5,623 bases of DNA from an uncultured Porphyromonadaceae bacterium (GCA_947178245.1 CAMWXO010000104.1:1-5623); one strand, 5' to 3'; shown: positions 1 to 5,623, counted from the first letter of the stretch. Notes: generated by a model not told the origin, from the letters alone. Translations and numbers: made by a program.

Positions 1-1
1 T

Positions 2-205
2 GACTGGTATGTGGCGGGAATCAACGCTGAAGAGGCTCCCCTGACGGCCGAGATACAGCTTCCGGGCTACGTAGCCGGCAAGAGCGTGGAAATGTATGCC
101 GACAGCAGCGACCTCACCGGCTCGGTCAAGACCGTAAAGGCCGACAAGAAAGGAAAAATCAAGGTGACGATTCCGCAGAACGGCGGCTCACTCCTCAGAT
201 ATTGA
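2..205 (+). CDS. C-terminal end of a probable GH97 family alpha-glycosidase (5' end outside window)
   Basis: The reading frame is open from base 2 to the TGA at 203-205 and gives 67 residues, so the gene starts upstream of the window. It opens with DWYVAGINAEE and ends with an NGGSLLRY tail. This matches the C-terminal beta-sandwich of GH97 enzymes, where a 'W-(F/Y)-(V/L)-G-x-(T/N)-N' strand follows the catalytic barrel and the protein closes on a Gly-Gly strand; SusB of Bacteroides thetaiotaomicron is the model. GH97 enzymes are usually periplasmic and release alpha-linked glucose or galactose from chain ends. The catalytic residues lie outside the window, so activity (inverting or retaining, gluco or galacto) cannot be judged. 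Another glycosidase with a similar C-terminal beta domain, such as GH31, is possible. It ends 55 bp before the first symporter and is probably co-transcribed with it. Confidence 0.65.
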   Translation, partial: DWYVAGINAEEAPLTAEIQLPGYVAGKSVEMYADSSDLTGSVKTVKADKKGKIKVTIPQNGGSLLRY

Positions 206-260
206 CCTGCAAATATCCGAGAAATAAAAGGAATACAAAAATACTAACCCAAATATTATT

Positions 261-1673
261 ATGGCACTATCTTCACAGGAACAGAAAGGTTTCTACAAAG
301 TTTCCATGCTGAAATGTATCGGATTCGGCTCGGGCGACCTTGCCCAGAACCTGATCTATCAGACCATCAGCATGTATCTGCTCTTCTTCTATACGAATGT
401 CTACGGTCTTGACCCGGCGGTGGCCGCGGTTATGTTTCTGATCGTCAGGATCATCGACGTGATCTGGGATCCATTGGTAGGCACTTTTGTAGATAAGCAT
501 GACCCTAAACTCGGAAAATATCGTTCCTATCTCATATTGGGTGGAATACCGCTCACGGGATTTGCCATTCTCTGCTTCTGGAACGGCTTCTCAGGCTCTC
601 TCGCATACGCGTATATCACCTACGTGGGCCTCTCGATGTGCTATACCCTCGTCAATGTGCCATACGGAGCGCTCAATGCCTCATTGACGCGCGACACGGC
701 TGAAATCACCAAGCTTACTTCTGTCAGGATGTTCATGGCCAATGTGGGCGGTCTTGCCGTGGCTTCGGGTATTCCCATCATCCTCCGACTCTTCGACCCG
801 GCTGAGACAGAAGACATGTCTACACATGACTCCGCATGGCTCGCCACAATGACCATCTACGGACTCGTAGGCCTCGCGCTGCTCTTCTTCTGCTTCTTCC
901 AGTGCAAGGAGAAAGTAGTGATGGACAAGGCCGAGACCGAGAATGTGAAAGTATCCGACCTCTGGATGGAATTCGTGCACAATCGTCCGCTGCGTGTCCT
1001 CGCTTTCTTCTTCATCACAGCATTCGCAATGATGTCGATCGGCAATGCCGCCGGCGCATACTATATCAACTACAACATGGGCGGAAATGCCGGTGAACTT
1101 TCCATTTTCATGGGCCTCGGCTCCATTCCGGCCTTCATCTTCATGCCGATGATTCCGGCCATAAAGAAAAAGGTGGGCAAGAGAGGAATGTTCAACATCT
1201 TCCTTGTCACTGCTATCGTGGGTATGACGCTGCTCTATATAGTGTCTGTGGTGCCGTTCCTCAAGAATATGTGGCTTGTTTATATCGCCCAGTTCATCAA
1301 GTCTACCGGCGTGATCGTCGCTACCGGCTACATGTGGGCCCTCGTGCCTGAAGTGATCTCTTACGGAGAATACACCCACGGCCGCCGCATCTCGGGCATC
1401 GTGAACGCCCTCACCGGAATTTTCTACAAAGCCGGTATGGCTCTCGGCGGAGTGGTTCCGGGTCTCGTGCTCGCATTCGTGGGCTTCAATAAGGAAGCCG
1501 CCCAGCAGACGGTGTTCGCGCAGCAGGGCATACTCTGGCTTGTGGCCGTGATTCCCGCACTTCTTCTGATCCTCGCCATGTTCATCATCTCGAGATATGA
1601 ACTCGACGATCAGCGCATAGATGAGATCAACCATGAGATAGAGATGCGCCACCGTGACGGTGCCAAATCCTGA
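261..1673 (+). CDS. GPH-family (MelB/XynP-like) sugar:cation symporter, copy 1
   Basis: A 470-residue inner-membrane transporter, the usual length for the glycoside-pentoside-hexuronide (GPH) branch of the MFS, with hydrophobic segments consistent with 12 helices. The N-terminal signature is clear: GSGDLAQN (residues 23-30), LLFFYTNVYGL (40-50), then R63-x2-D66-x3-D70-P71. Aligned without gaps, R63, D66 and D70 match MelB Arg52, Asp55 and Asp59; the two Asp residues form the cation site in MelB. N30 and N132 stand where MelB has Asp19 and Asp124. The C-terminal half carries the family motif YGEYTHGRR (368-376). From context the likely cargo is xylo-oligosaccharides or substituted short products, driven by Na+ or H+; that is inference. 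The ATG follows an A/T-rich leader without a clear Shine-Dalgarno site, as is normal in Bacteroidetes. A close paralogue follows 56 bp downstream. Confidence 0.92.
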   Translation: MALSSQEQKGFYKVSMLKCIGFGSGDLAQNLIYQTISMYLLFFYTNVYGLDPAVAAVMFLIVRIIDVIWDPLVGTFVDKHDPKLGKYRSYLILGGIPLTGFAILCFWNGFSGSLAYAYITYVGLSMCYTLVNVPYGALNASLTRDTAEITKLTSVRMFMANVGGLAVASGIPIILRLFDPAETEDMSTHDSAWLATMTIYGLVGLALLFFCFFQCKEKVVMDKAETENVKVSDLWMEFVHNRPLRVLAFFFITAFAMMSIGNAAGAYYINYNMGGNAGELSIFMGLGSIPAFIFMPMIPAIKKKVGKRGMFNIFLVTAIVGMTLLYIVSVVPFLKNMWLVYIAQFIKSTGVIVATGYMWALVPEVISYGEYTHGRRISGIVNALTGIFYKAGMALGGVVPGLVLAFVGFNKEAAQQTVFAQQGILWLVAVIPALLLILAMFIISRYELDDQRIDEINHEIEMRHRDGAKS

Positions 1674-1729
1674 TCCGGTTGAGGATAATCCATCAATCAC
1701 TTGAAAACTAAACCTGCAATTTGAATATC

Positions 1730-3166
1730 ATGAATACATCAACTCATGAAACCAAAGGCTTCTACAAGGTCTCGATGCTGCAATGTATCGGGTTCGGGTC
1801 GGGCGACCTTGCCCAGAACCTGATATATCAGACCGTATCATTCTATCTTCTCTTCTTCTATACGAATGTCTATGGTCTTGATCCCGCGGTTGCAGCGGTG
1901 ATGTTTCTTGTGGTGCGTATTATCGACGTGCTATGGGATCCCTTTGTGGGAGCGTTTGTTGACAAGCATGACTCCCCGCTGGGGAAATACCGTATCTATC
2001 TCTTCTTCGGAGGCGTGCCGATGACCACTTTTGCCATCCTCTGTTTCTGGAACGGCTTCTCCGGCTCACTTGCCTATGCTTATATCACATACGTCGGGCT
2101 GTCGCTCTGCTACACCCTGGTGAATGTGCCCTATGGAGCGCTCAACGCATCCATGACGCGCGACACCGGAGAGATAACCAAACTGACTTCCGTCAGGATG
2201 TTTATGGCAAACGTCGGAGGTCTGGCCGTGGGCATGGGTATTCCTTACCTCGTCAGATATTTCGATCCTTCTGAGGTGCGGGATCTCTCTACCGACGACT
2301 CGGCTTGGCTCTACACCATGATCATCTATGGAGTGGTAGGCCTGATGCTTCTTCTCTTCTGCTTTTCGCAGTGTAAGGAGAGGGTGGTGATGCGCAAGTC
2401 AGAGATTCAGAATGTCAAGATCTCCGACCTTTGGAACGAGTTCGTGAGAAACCGCCCTCTGCGCGTGCTGGCGCTCTTCTTCATCACTTGCTTCACGCTC
2501 ATGGCCATCGGTAACTCGGCAGGTGCGTATTTCATCACCTACAACATGCACGGCAATGCCACGCAGCTCGCCATGTTCATGGGCTTCGGCTCGATTCCCG
2601 GCATTATTTTCCTGCCGCTGGTGCCTGCCTTCAAGAAGAAAGTGGGCAAGAAGGGCATGTTCAATATCTCCATCATCGTGGCGATAGTTGGCTTGGCCAT
2701 GCTCTATGTGGTGGCTGTGCTCCCGGGTCTGCAGCAGATGTGGATGGTGTATGTGGCCCAGTTCATAAAGTCGGCGGGTATAATAGTCGCTACGGGATAC
2801 ATGTGGGTGCTCGTGCCTGAGGTGATCTCATTCGGAGAATATATCCACGGCAAGCGTATCGCCGGAATCGTCAACGCCCTCACAGGAATCTTCTTCAGGG
2901 CCGGTATGGCTCTCGGAGGTGCGGTGCCGGGTCTTGTGCTGGCATACGTAGGCTTCAATAACAATGCTCTTGACCAGACATCATTCGCTCAGCAGGGAAT
3001 ACTCTGGCTTGAGGCTGTGATTCCGGCAATGCTCCTGCTCCTCGCGCTCTACATTATTTCAAAATACGAACTCACCGACAAACGCATCGACGACATCAAT
3101 AAGGAAATCGAAACCCGATACATGAAGGAAGAGCCTTCATATCCTTCCTATTTTGATGATATCTGA
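1730..3166 (+). CDS. GPH-family (MelB/XynP-like) sugar:cation symporter, copy 2
   Basis: A 478-residue paralogue of the preceding symporter. I chose the ATG at 1730: from there the N-terminus MNTSTHETKGFYKV has exactly as many residues before the shared GFYKV as copy 1. An in-frame TTG at 1721 would add three residues and is less likely. Over residues 9-167 the copies align without gaps, with 18 differences by my hand count (about 89% identity); the C-terminal half has diverged more. R63, D66 and D70 of the cation-site motif and N30 and N132 are all kept. The conserved C-terminal motif reads FGEYIHGKR instead of YGEYTHGRR, so Y368, T372 and R375 have become F, I and K. A polar, acidic C-terminal tail about eight residues longer ends in YFDDI. 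It is probably an inner-membrane importer of xylan-derived oligosaccharides; the motif changes and the tail may mean a different preferred substrate, which is inference. Confidence 0.92.
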   Translation: MNTSTHETKGFYKVSMLQCIGFGSGDLAQNLIYQTVSFYLLFFYTNVYGLDPAVAAVMFLVVRIIDVLWDPFVGAFVDKHDSPLGKYRIYLFFGGVPMTTFAILCFWNGFSGSLAYAYITYVGLSLCYTLVNVPYGALNASMTRDTGEITKLTSVRMFMANVGGLAVGMGIPYLVRYFDPSEVRDLSTDDSAWLYTMIIYGVVGLMLLLFCFSQCKERVVMRKSEIQNVKISDLWNEFVRNRPLRVLALFFITCFTLMAIGNSAGAYFITYNMHGNATQLAMFMGFGSIPGIIFLPLVPAFKKKVGKKGMFNISIIVAIVGLAMLYVVAVLPGLQQMWMVYVAQFIKSAGIIVATGYMWVLVPEVISFGEYIHGKRIAGIVNALTGIFFRAGMALGGAVPGLVLAYVGFNNNALDQTSFAQQGILWLEAVIPAMLLLLALYIISKYELTDKRIDDINKEIETRYMKEEPSYPSYFDDI

Positions 3167-3197
3167 TCAGAATGTCGCATAAACACGGTAATGACCA

Positions 3198-3251
3198 ATG
3201 AAGATAACTTTTATCCCCGCTGCTCTGGCGCTTATCCTCGCTTCGGGCTGC
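3198..3251 (+). other. Lipoprotein (type II) signal peptide of the first xylanase
   Basis: Codons 1-18 encode Met-Lys, a hydrophobic core (FIPAALALILA) and the lipobox A15-S16-G17-C18; the Cys codon is TGC at 3249-3251. The -3 residue is Ala, rarer than Leu but accepted by signal peptidase II. The following S-K-E-E supports outer-membrane surface sorting in this phylum. Confidence 0.8.
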
Positions 3252-4313
3252 ACCTCAAGCAAGGAGGAGCAGGCTCCGGCCACCATGAAGGATCATTTCA
3301 AGGATGATTTCCTGATCGGTGCCGCAATCAACGTGCCTCTTCTCAACGGAGAGGATCAGAAGGCTGACTCGATTGTGTCGCTACATTACAACTCGATTGT
3401 GGCTGAAAACTGCATGAAGAGCATGGAGATACATCCTGAGAAAGACAGATATTTCTGGGATGAGGCCGATGCTTTCGTGAAATATGGCGAAGACCGCGAT
3501 ATGGCGGTCATAGGCCATTGCCTCGTATGGCACGCCCAGCTCGCCCCCTGGATGCCCTACGATGAGAATGGCGGGTATGTGGACAAGGAAGAGATGACAG
3601 CCCGCATGAAGGAGCATATCCAGACCGTCGTAGGGCGATACAAGGGAAGAATCAAAGGCTGGGACGTGGTCAACGAGTGCATCGAGGACGACGGCACCTG
3701 GCGTCATACACCTTTCTATGATATCATCGGAGAGGAATTCCTTCCTCTCGCCTTTGAATACGCCCATGAAGCTGACCCGGACGCTGAACTGTATCTCAAC
3801 GATTACTCCATGTATAAGCCTGCGAAGCGCGATAAATACGTTGAGATAATCCGCGACCTCAAGAAGCGCGGACTCAGAATCGACGGCATGGGTATGCAGA
3901 GTCATATAGGCTATGAGGCTGATGATCCCGACCTGTCGGAATATCAGGCCGTGATTGATTCGCTTGCATCCACCGGCGTGAAGGTGATGGTGACGGAACT
4001 CGACATCTCGGCTCTTCCTTTCGTGATGCAGGGTGCCGACACCGACGCGAATTTCGAGCTTACCGACGAGCTCAATCCCTTCCCTGACGGCCTCTCGGAA
4101 GAAAGAGCCGCACTGTGGAACGAGCGCGCCGCTTCACTCATGAACTTCTACAAGAAGAATTCCGATAAGATCTCGCGCGTGACATGGTGGGGCACACACG
4201 ACGGCATGTCGTGGCGCAATGACTGGCCGGTGAAGGGACGCACAGATTATCCCCTTCCCTTCGACCGCGACTATAATCTGAAGCCTTTCATGAAGAACAT
4301 GATTGAGAACTGA
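3198..4313 (+). CDS. GH10 endo-1,4-beta-xylanase, predicted outer-membrane lipoprotein
   Basis: A 371-residue GH10 enzyme that hydrolyses internal beta-1,4 bonds of xylan with retention. The barrel shows the family landmarks: AENCMK (69-74), GHCLVWH (106-112), WDVVNE (155-160) with general acid/base E160, GMQSH (232-236), TELD (266-269) with nucleophile E267, and TWWGTHDGMSW (329-339). No carbohydrate-binding module or other domain is present; the catalytic domain begins almost directly after the leader. The N-terminus is a lipoprotein signal, with a hydrophobic stretch then LASGC and Cys18 as the lipidated residue. TSSKEEQ follows; a Lys plus acidic residues just after the Cys resembles the lipoprotein export signal that sends Bacteroidetes lipoproteins to the cell surface, so surface exposure is likely but inferred. 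Oddity: the residue after the acid/base Glu is Cys161, where most GH10 enzymes have Pro or Ala. It starts 31 bp after symporter copy 2. Confidence 0.95.
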   Translation: MKITFIPAALALILASGCTSSKEEQAPATMKDHFKDDFLIGAAINVPLLNGEDQKADSIVSLHYNSIVAENCMKSMEIHPEKDRYFWDEADAFVKYGEDRDMAVIGHCLVWHAQLAPWMPYDENGGYVDKEEMTARMKEHIQTVVGRYKGRIKGWDVVNECIEDDGTWRHTPFYDIIGEEFLPLAFEYAHEADPDAELYLNDYSMYKPAKRDKYVEIIRDLKKRGLRIDGMGMQSHIGYEADDPDLSEYQAVIDSLASTGVKVMVTELDISALPFVMQGADTDANFELTDELNPFPDGLSEERAALWNERAASLMNFYKKNSDKISRVTWWGTHDGMSWRNDWPVKGRTDYPLPFDRDYNLKPFMKNMIEN

Positions 4314-4395
4314 GAATAATTTGGAATTTTGAATTTGGAATTTAGAATTAGTTCTTGATGAGTTCTGCATTATGAATCACGCAATTAAGCATTAA
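4300..4395 (+). repeat. Degenerate 7-bp tandem repeat array after the first xylanase
   Basis: This array fills most of the 93-bp gap before the second xylanase. GAAT/GAAC cores recur at 4307 and 4314, then after a 3-bp slip at 4324, 4331, 4338 and 4345, each exactly 7 bp apart. Two degraded units follow. After a 1-bp slip, GCATTAT is at 4367, GAATCAC at 4374, GCAATTA at 4381 and, with one extra base, GCATTAA at 4389. The array begins inside the last codons of the xylanase, so its TGA stop (4311-4313) lies in a repeat unit. It has the same layout as the array at 5509-5557 but is more decayed. I see no strong hairpin or U-tract that would make it an intrinsic terminator. Confidence 0.75.
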
Positions 4396-4406
4396 AACAA
4401 AATAAC

Positions 4407-4463
4407 ATGAAAAAATCATCGCTTATACTGCTGTCGCTGACCGCCGCGTTTGCCGTGCAGAGT
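4407..4463 (+). other. Type I signal peptide of the second xylanase
   Basis: Codons 1-19 encode a positively charged start (MKK), a hydrophobic core (SSLILLSLTAAFAV) and a plausible signal peptidase I site after VQS, leaving Gln20 as the mature N-terminus. There is no Cys in the leader, so a lipoprotein is excluded. The exact cleavage position is uncertain. Confidence 0.75.
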
Positions 4464-5522
4464 CAGACACCGACAGTCAAGGATCATTTCAAGAATGATT
4501 TCCTTATAGGAGCCGCCATACCGGTGAGACACGTCAACGGCATGGATCCGCGTGCCGACTCCATCGTCAGCCTCCATTTCAACTCTATCGTGGCTGAAAA
4601 CTGCATGAAGAATGCCGAGATCCAGCCCAAGGAGGGAGAGTTCTTCTGGGATGACGCCGACAAGTTCGTGAAATATGGCGAAGACCGCAATATGGCCATC
4701 ATCGGCCATGCCCTTATCTGGCACTCCCAGCTTGCCCCCTGGTTCACGAAAGACAAGGATGGCAACGATGTGAGCCCCGAAGTGCTCAAGCAGCGCATGA
4801 AAGATCATATCTATGCCGTGGTAGGTCGCTACAAAGGCAGAATCAAAGGCTGGGACGTGGTGAATGAGCCCATCGAGGATGACGGAAGCTATCGCAAGTC
4901 TCCCTTCTACCGCATACTCGGCGAGGAATTCATACCTCTCGCGTTCCAGTATGCTCATGAGGCCGACCCCGACGCAGAGCTCTACATCAACGACTACTCC
5001 ATGTTCCTCCCAGGTAAGCGCGAGGCCTACGTGAAAATTGTCAACGACATGAAGAAGCGTGGTCTCAGGGTAGACGGCATTGGCATGCAGAGCCATATAG
5101 CGCTCGACTATCCCGATCTCGACGAATATGAGAAGAGCATTCTGGCTTTCGCCGGCACGGGCTGCAACGTGATGATAACCGAACTTGACATGTCCGCTCT
5201 GCCCACGGTGCAGATGAGCGCTGACGTAGGCTCTATCTTCAGGATGAAGCCCGAGGAGCGCCGCGAGGCCATGAAGAAGTATAATATCTATCCCGATGGA
5301 CTTCCGCAGGAGGTGAGCGACGAGTGGAACGACCGTATGGCGGCCGTGATGGCCATCTACAAGAAGCACGCCGACAAGATCTCGCGCGTGACATGGTGGG
5401 GCACACACGACGGCATGTCGTGGAAAAACGGATTCCCTATCCCCGGACGCACCGATTACCCGCTTATGTTCGGCCGCGACTACGAGATGAAGCCGTTCAT
5501 GAAAAATATAATTGAGAATTGA
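4407..5522 (+). CDS. GH10 endo-1,4-beta-xylanase, predicted secreted/periplasmic
   Basis: A second 371-residue GH10 xylanase, a paralogue of the gene upstream. Landmarks are AENCMK (63-68), GHALIWH (100-106), WDVVNEP (149-155) with acid/base E154, GMQSH (226-230), TELD (258-261) with nucleophile E259, and TWWGTHDGMSW (329-339). Unlike its neighbour it has the usual Pro after the acid/base Glu. Its leader is a standard signal peptide without a lipobox Cys: two Lys, a hydrophobic core, and probable cleavage near VQS-Q (19/20). It should therefore be released into the periplasm. Between the nucleophile and the shared PDG motif (296-298) it carries about eight extra residues, a charged stretch around KPEERREAMKKY (281-292). 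These offset a shorter N-terminus and a two-residue gap before TELD, so both proteins total 371. It likely trims xylo-oligosaccharides after import by an outer-membrane SusCD system, which is inference because none is in the window. Confidence 0.95.
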   Translation: MKKSSLILLSLTAAFAVQSQTPTVKDHFKNDFLIGAAIPVRHVNGMDPRADSIVSLHFNSIVAENCMKNAEIQPKEGEFFWDDADKFVKYGEDRNMAIIGHALIWHSQLAPWFTKDKDGNDVSPEVLKQRMKDHIYAVVGRYKGRIKGWDVVNEPIEDDGSYRKSPFYRILGEEFIPLAFQYAHEADPDAELYINDYSMFLPGKREAYVKIVNDMKKRGLRVDGIGMQSHIALDYPDLDEYEKSILAFAGTGCNVMITELDMSALPTVQMSADVGSIFRMKPEERREAMKKYNIYPDGLPQEVSDEWNDRMAAVMAIYKKHADKISRVTWWGTHDGMSWKNGFPIPGRTDYPLMFGRDYEMKPFMKNIIEN

Positions 5523-5557
5523 GAATGGTGAATTGAGAATTGTGCATTATGCATTAA
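5509..5557 (+). repeat. 7-bp tandem repeat array after the second xylanase
   Basis: Seven consecutive heptamers run in perfect 7-bp register, starting at 5509, 5516, 5523, 5530, 5537, 5544 and 5551. The first five are variants of GAATTGA and the last two are GCATTAT and GCATTAA. The array starts in the codons for the final residues IIEN, and the xylanase TGA stop at 5520-5522 is part of the second unit. An A-rich stretch then leads to the next ATG at 5577. TGCATTATGCA (5543-5553) is a short inverted repeat, too weak and without a U-tract to be a terminator. It resembles low-complexity intergenic repeats common in Bacteroidales genomes; its function is unknown. Confidence 0.8.
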
Positions 5558-5576
5558 AAATAAAAACAGACCAACA

Positions 5577-5623
5577 ATGATTAACCCTGAAAAAAGATAC
5601 CTTTTCCCTGCCGACTATATGGC
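5577..5623 (+). CDS. N-terminus of a probable GH43 beta-xylosidase/alpha-L-arabinofuranosidase (3' end outside window)
   Basis: An ATG at 5577, 54 bp after the second xylanase, opens a frame that runs off the window: MINPEKRYLFPADYMA (15 full codons plus two bases of the 16th, which is Ala whatever the missing base). The 'YLFP-x-DYMADP' start is typical of Bacteroidetes GH43 enzymes of the Xsa type, bifunctional xylosidase/arabinofuranosidases, where the Asp just after 'MA' is the catalytic base. That Asp falls outside the window. There is no signal peptide at this start, which fits a cytoplasmic enzyme acting on imported xylo-oligosaccharides. Its position after two xylanases and two oligosaccharide symporters supports the call, but only 16 residues are visible. 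Confidence 0.62.
   Translation, partial: MINPEKRYLFPADYM

Larger units (their letters stand above)
261..3166 (+). repeat. Tandem duplication of the symporter gene
   Basis: The genes at 261-1673 and 1730-3166 are direct tandem copies with near-identical protein N-terminal halves and no internal gaps that I can find. The DNA has diverged more at third codon positions than the protein suggests, for example 'ctcttcttctatacgaatgt' is shared but many neighbouring codons differ. This indicates an older duplication kept under purifying selection rather than a very recent one. Confidence 0.85.
3198..5522 (+). repeat. Tandem duplication of the GH10 xylanase gene
   Basis: The two GH10 genes are direct copies that differ mainly in the leader, a two-residue gap and an eight-residue loop. 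Nucleotide identity is patchy. A 48-bp run is perfectly identical at 4167-4214 and 5376-5423, encoding the conserved C-terminal barrel motif, and runs of 20-24 bp are shared around AENCMK and VKYGEDR, while the surrounding DNA has clearly diverged. Confidence 0.85.

Noticed and set aside
681..1700. Long open frame (339 codons) on the minus strand across the first symporter, and a similar one of 330 codons at 4416-5408 across the second xylanase
   Set aside because: They lie antisense to strongly conserved genes and translate to His/Glu-rich or low-complexity sequence with no recognisable motif. They arise from the codon composition of the real gene on the + strand.
1674..1729. Possible promoter or terminator between the symporters (TTG and CAATTTG elements; GATCC/GGAT half-sites at 1672-1686)
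   Set aside because: The element lacks the TA of the Bacteroides -7 box (TAnnTTTG) and would start transcription at or past the ATG. The half-sites pair over only about 4 bp without a U-tract.
1721..1729. TTG start for the second symporter
   Set aside because: The ATG at 1730 gives an N-terminus matching the paralogue residue for residue in length.
3163..3170. CTGATCAG palindrome at the stop codon of the second symporter
   Set aside because: An 8-bp palindrome is expected by chance in a sequence of this size, and there is no second copy or spacing pattern to suggest an operator.
4319..4406. Bacteroides-type promoter in the gap between the xylanases (TTTG repeats such as GAATTTTG)
   Set aside because: TTTG recurs because of the 7-bp repeat; no copy has the full TAnnTTTG box with a properly spaced -33 element.
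5509..5557. CRISPR array or mobile-element end in the short repeats
   Set aside because: There are no spacers of constant length, repeats are 7 bp and contiguous, and there is no transposase, long inverted repeat or target duplication nearby.

Overview
The window looks like part of a xylan-degradation locus from a member of the Bacteroidales. The protein families are the ones that phylum uses for plant polysaccharides, the start codons follow A/T-rich leaders rather than clear Shine-Dalgarno sequences, and the coding sequence has moderate GC. Muribaculaceae or Prevotellaceae would fit, but nothing here settles the genus. All genes lie on the + strand with gaps of 31 to 93 bp, and I see no convincing internal promoter or terminator, so the window reads as the middle of one operon.

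Layout: (1) the C-terminal end of a probable GH97 alpha-glycosidase, ending at 205; (2) two tandem, closely related sugar:cation symporters of the GPH (MelB/XynP-like) branch of the major facilitator superfamily, at 261-1673 and 1730-3166; (3) two tandem GH10 endo-xylanases, at 3198-4313 (lipoprotein signal) and 4407-5522 (ordinary secretion signal); (4) the first 15 codons of a probable GH43 beta-xylosidase/arabinofuranosidase from 5577. A degenerate repeat with a strict 7-bp period follows each xylanase and begins inside its last codons.

Inferred working model: the lipoprotein xylanase cuts xylan or long xylo-oligosaccharides at the outer membrane, probably on the cell surface. The second xylanase trims the products in the periplasm, exo-acting enzymes such as the GH97 and GH43 remove side chains or terminal sugars, and the two symporters carry short products across the inner membrane. 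The SusC/SusD pair and the regulator expected for such a locus are not in this window. The gene content resembles described Bacteroidetes xylan clusters (symporter + GH10 + GH43, as in Prevotella bryantii and Bacteroides ovatus), so I do not see an unknown system. The notable points are the two side-by-side duplications in one operon (A A' B B'), the different predicted locations of the xylanase pair, and the paired 7-bp repeat arrays.
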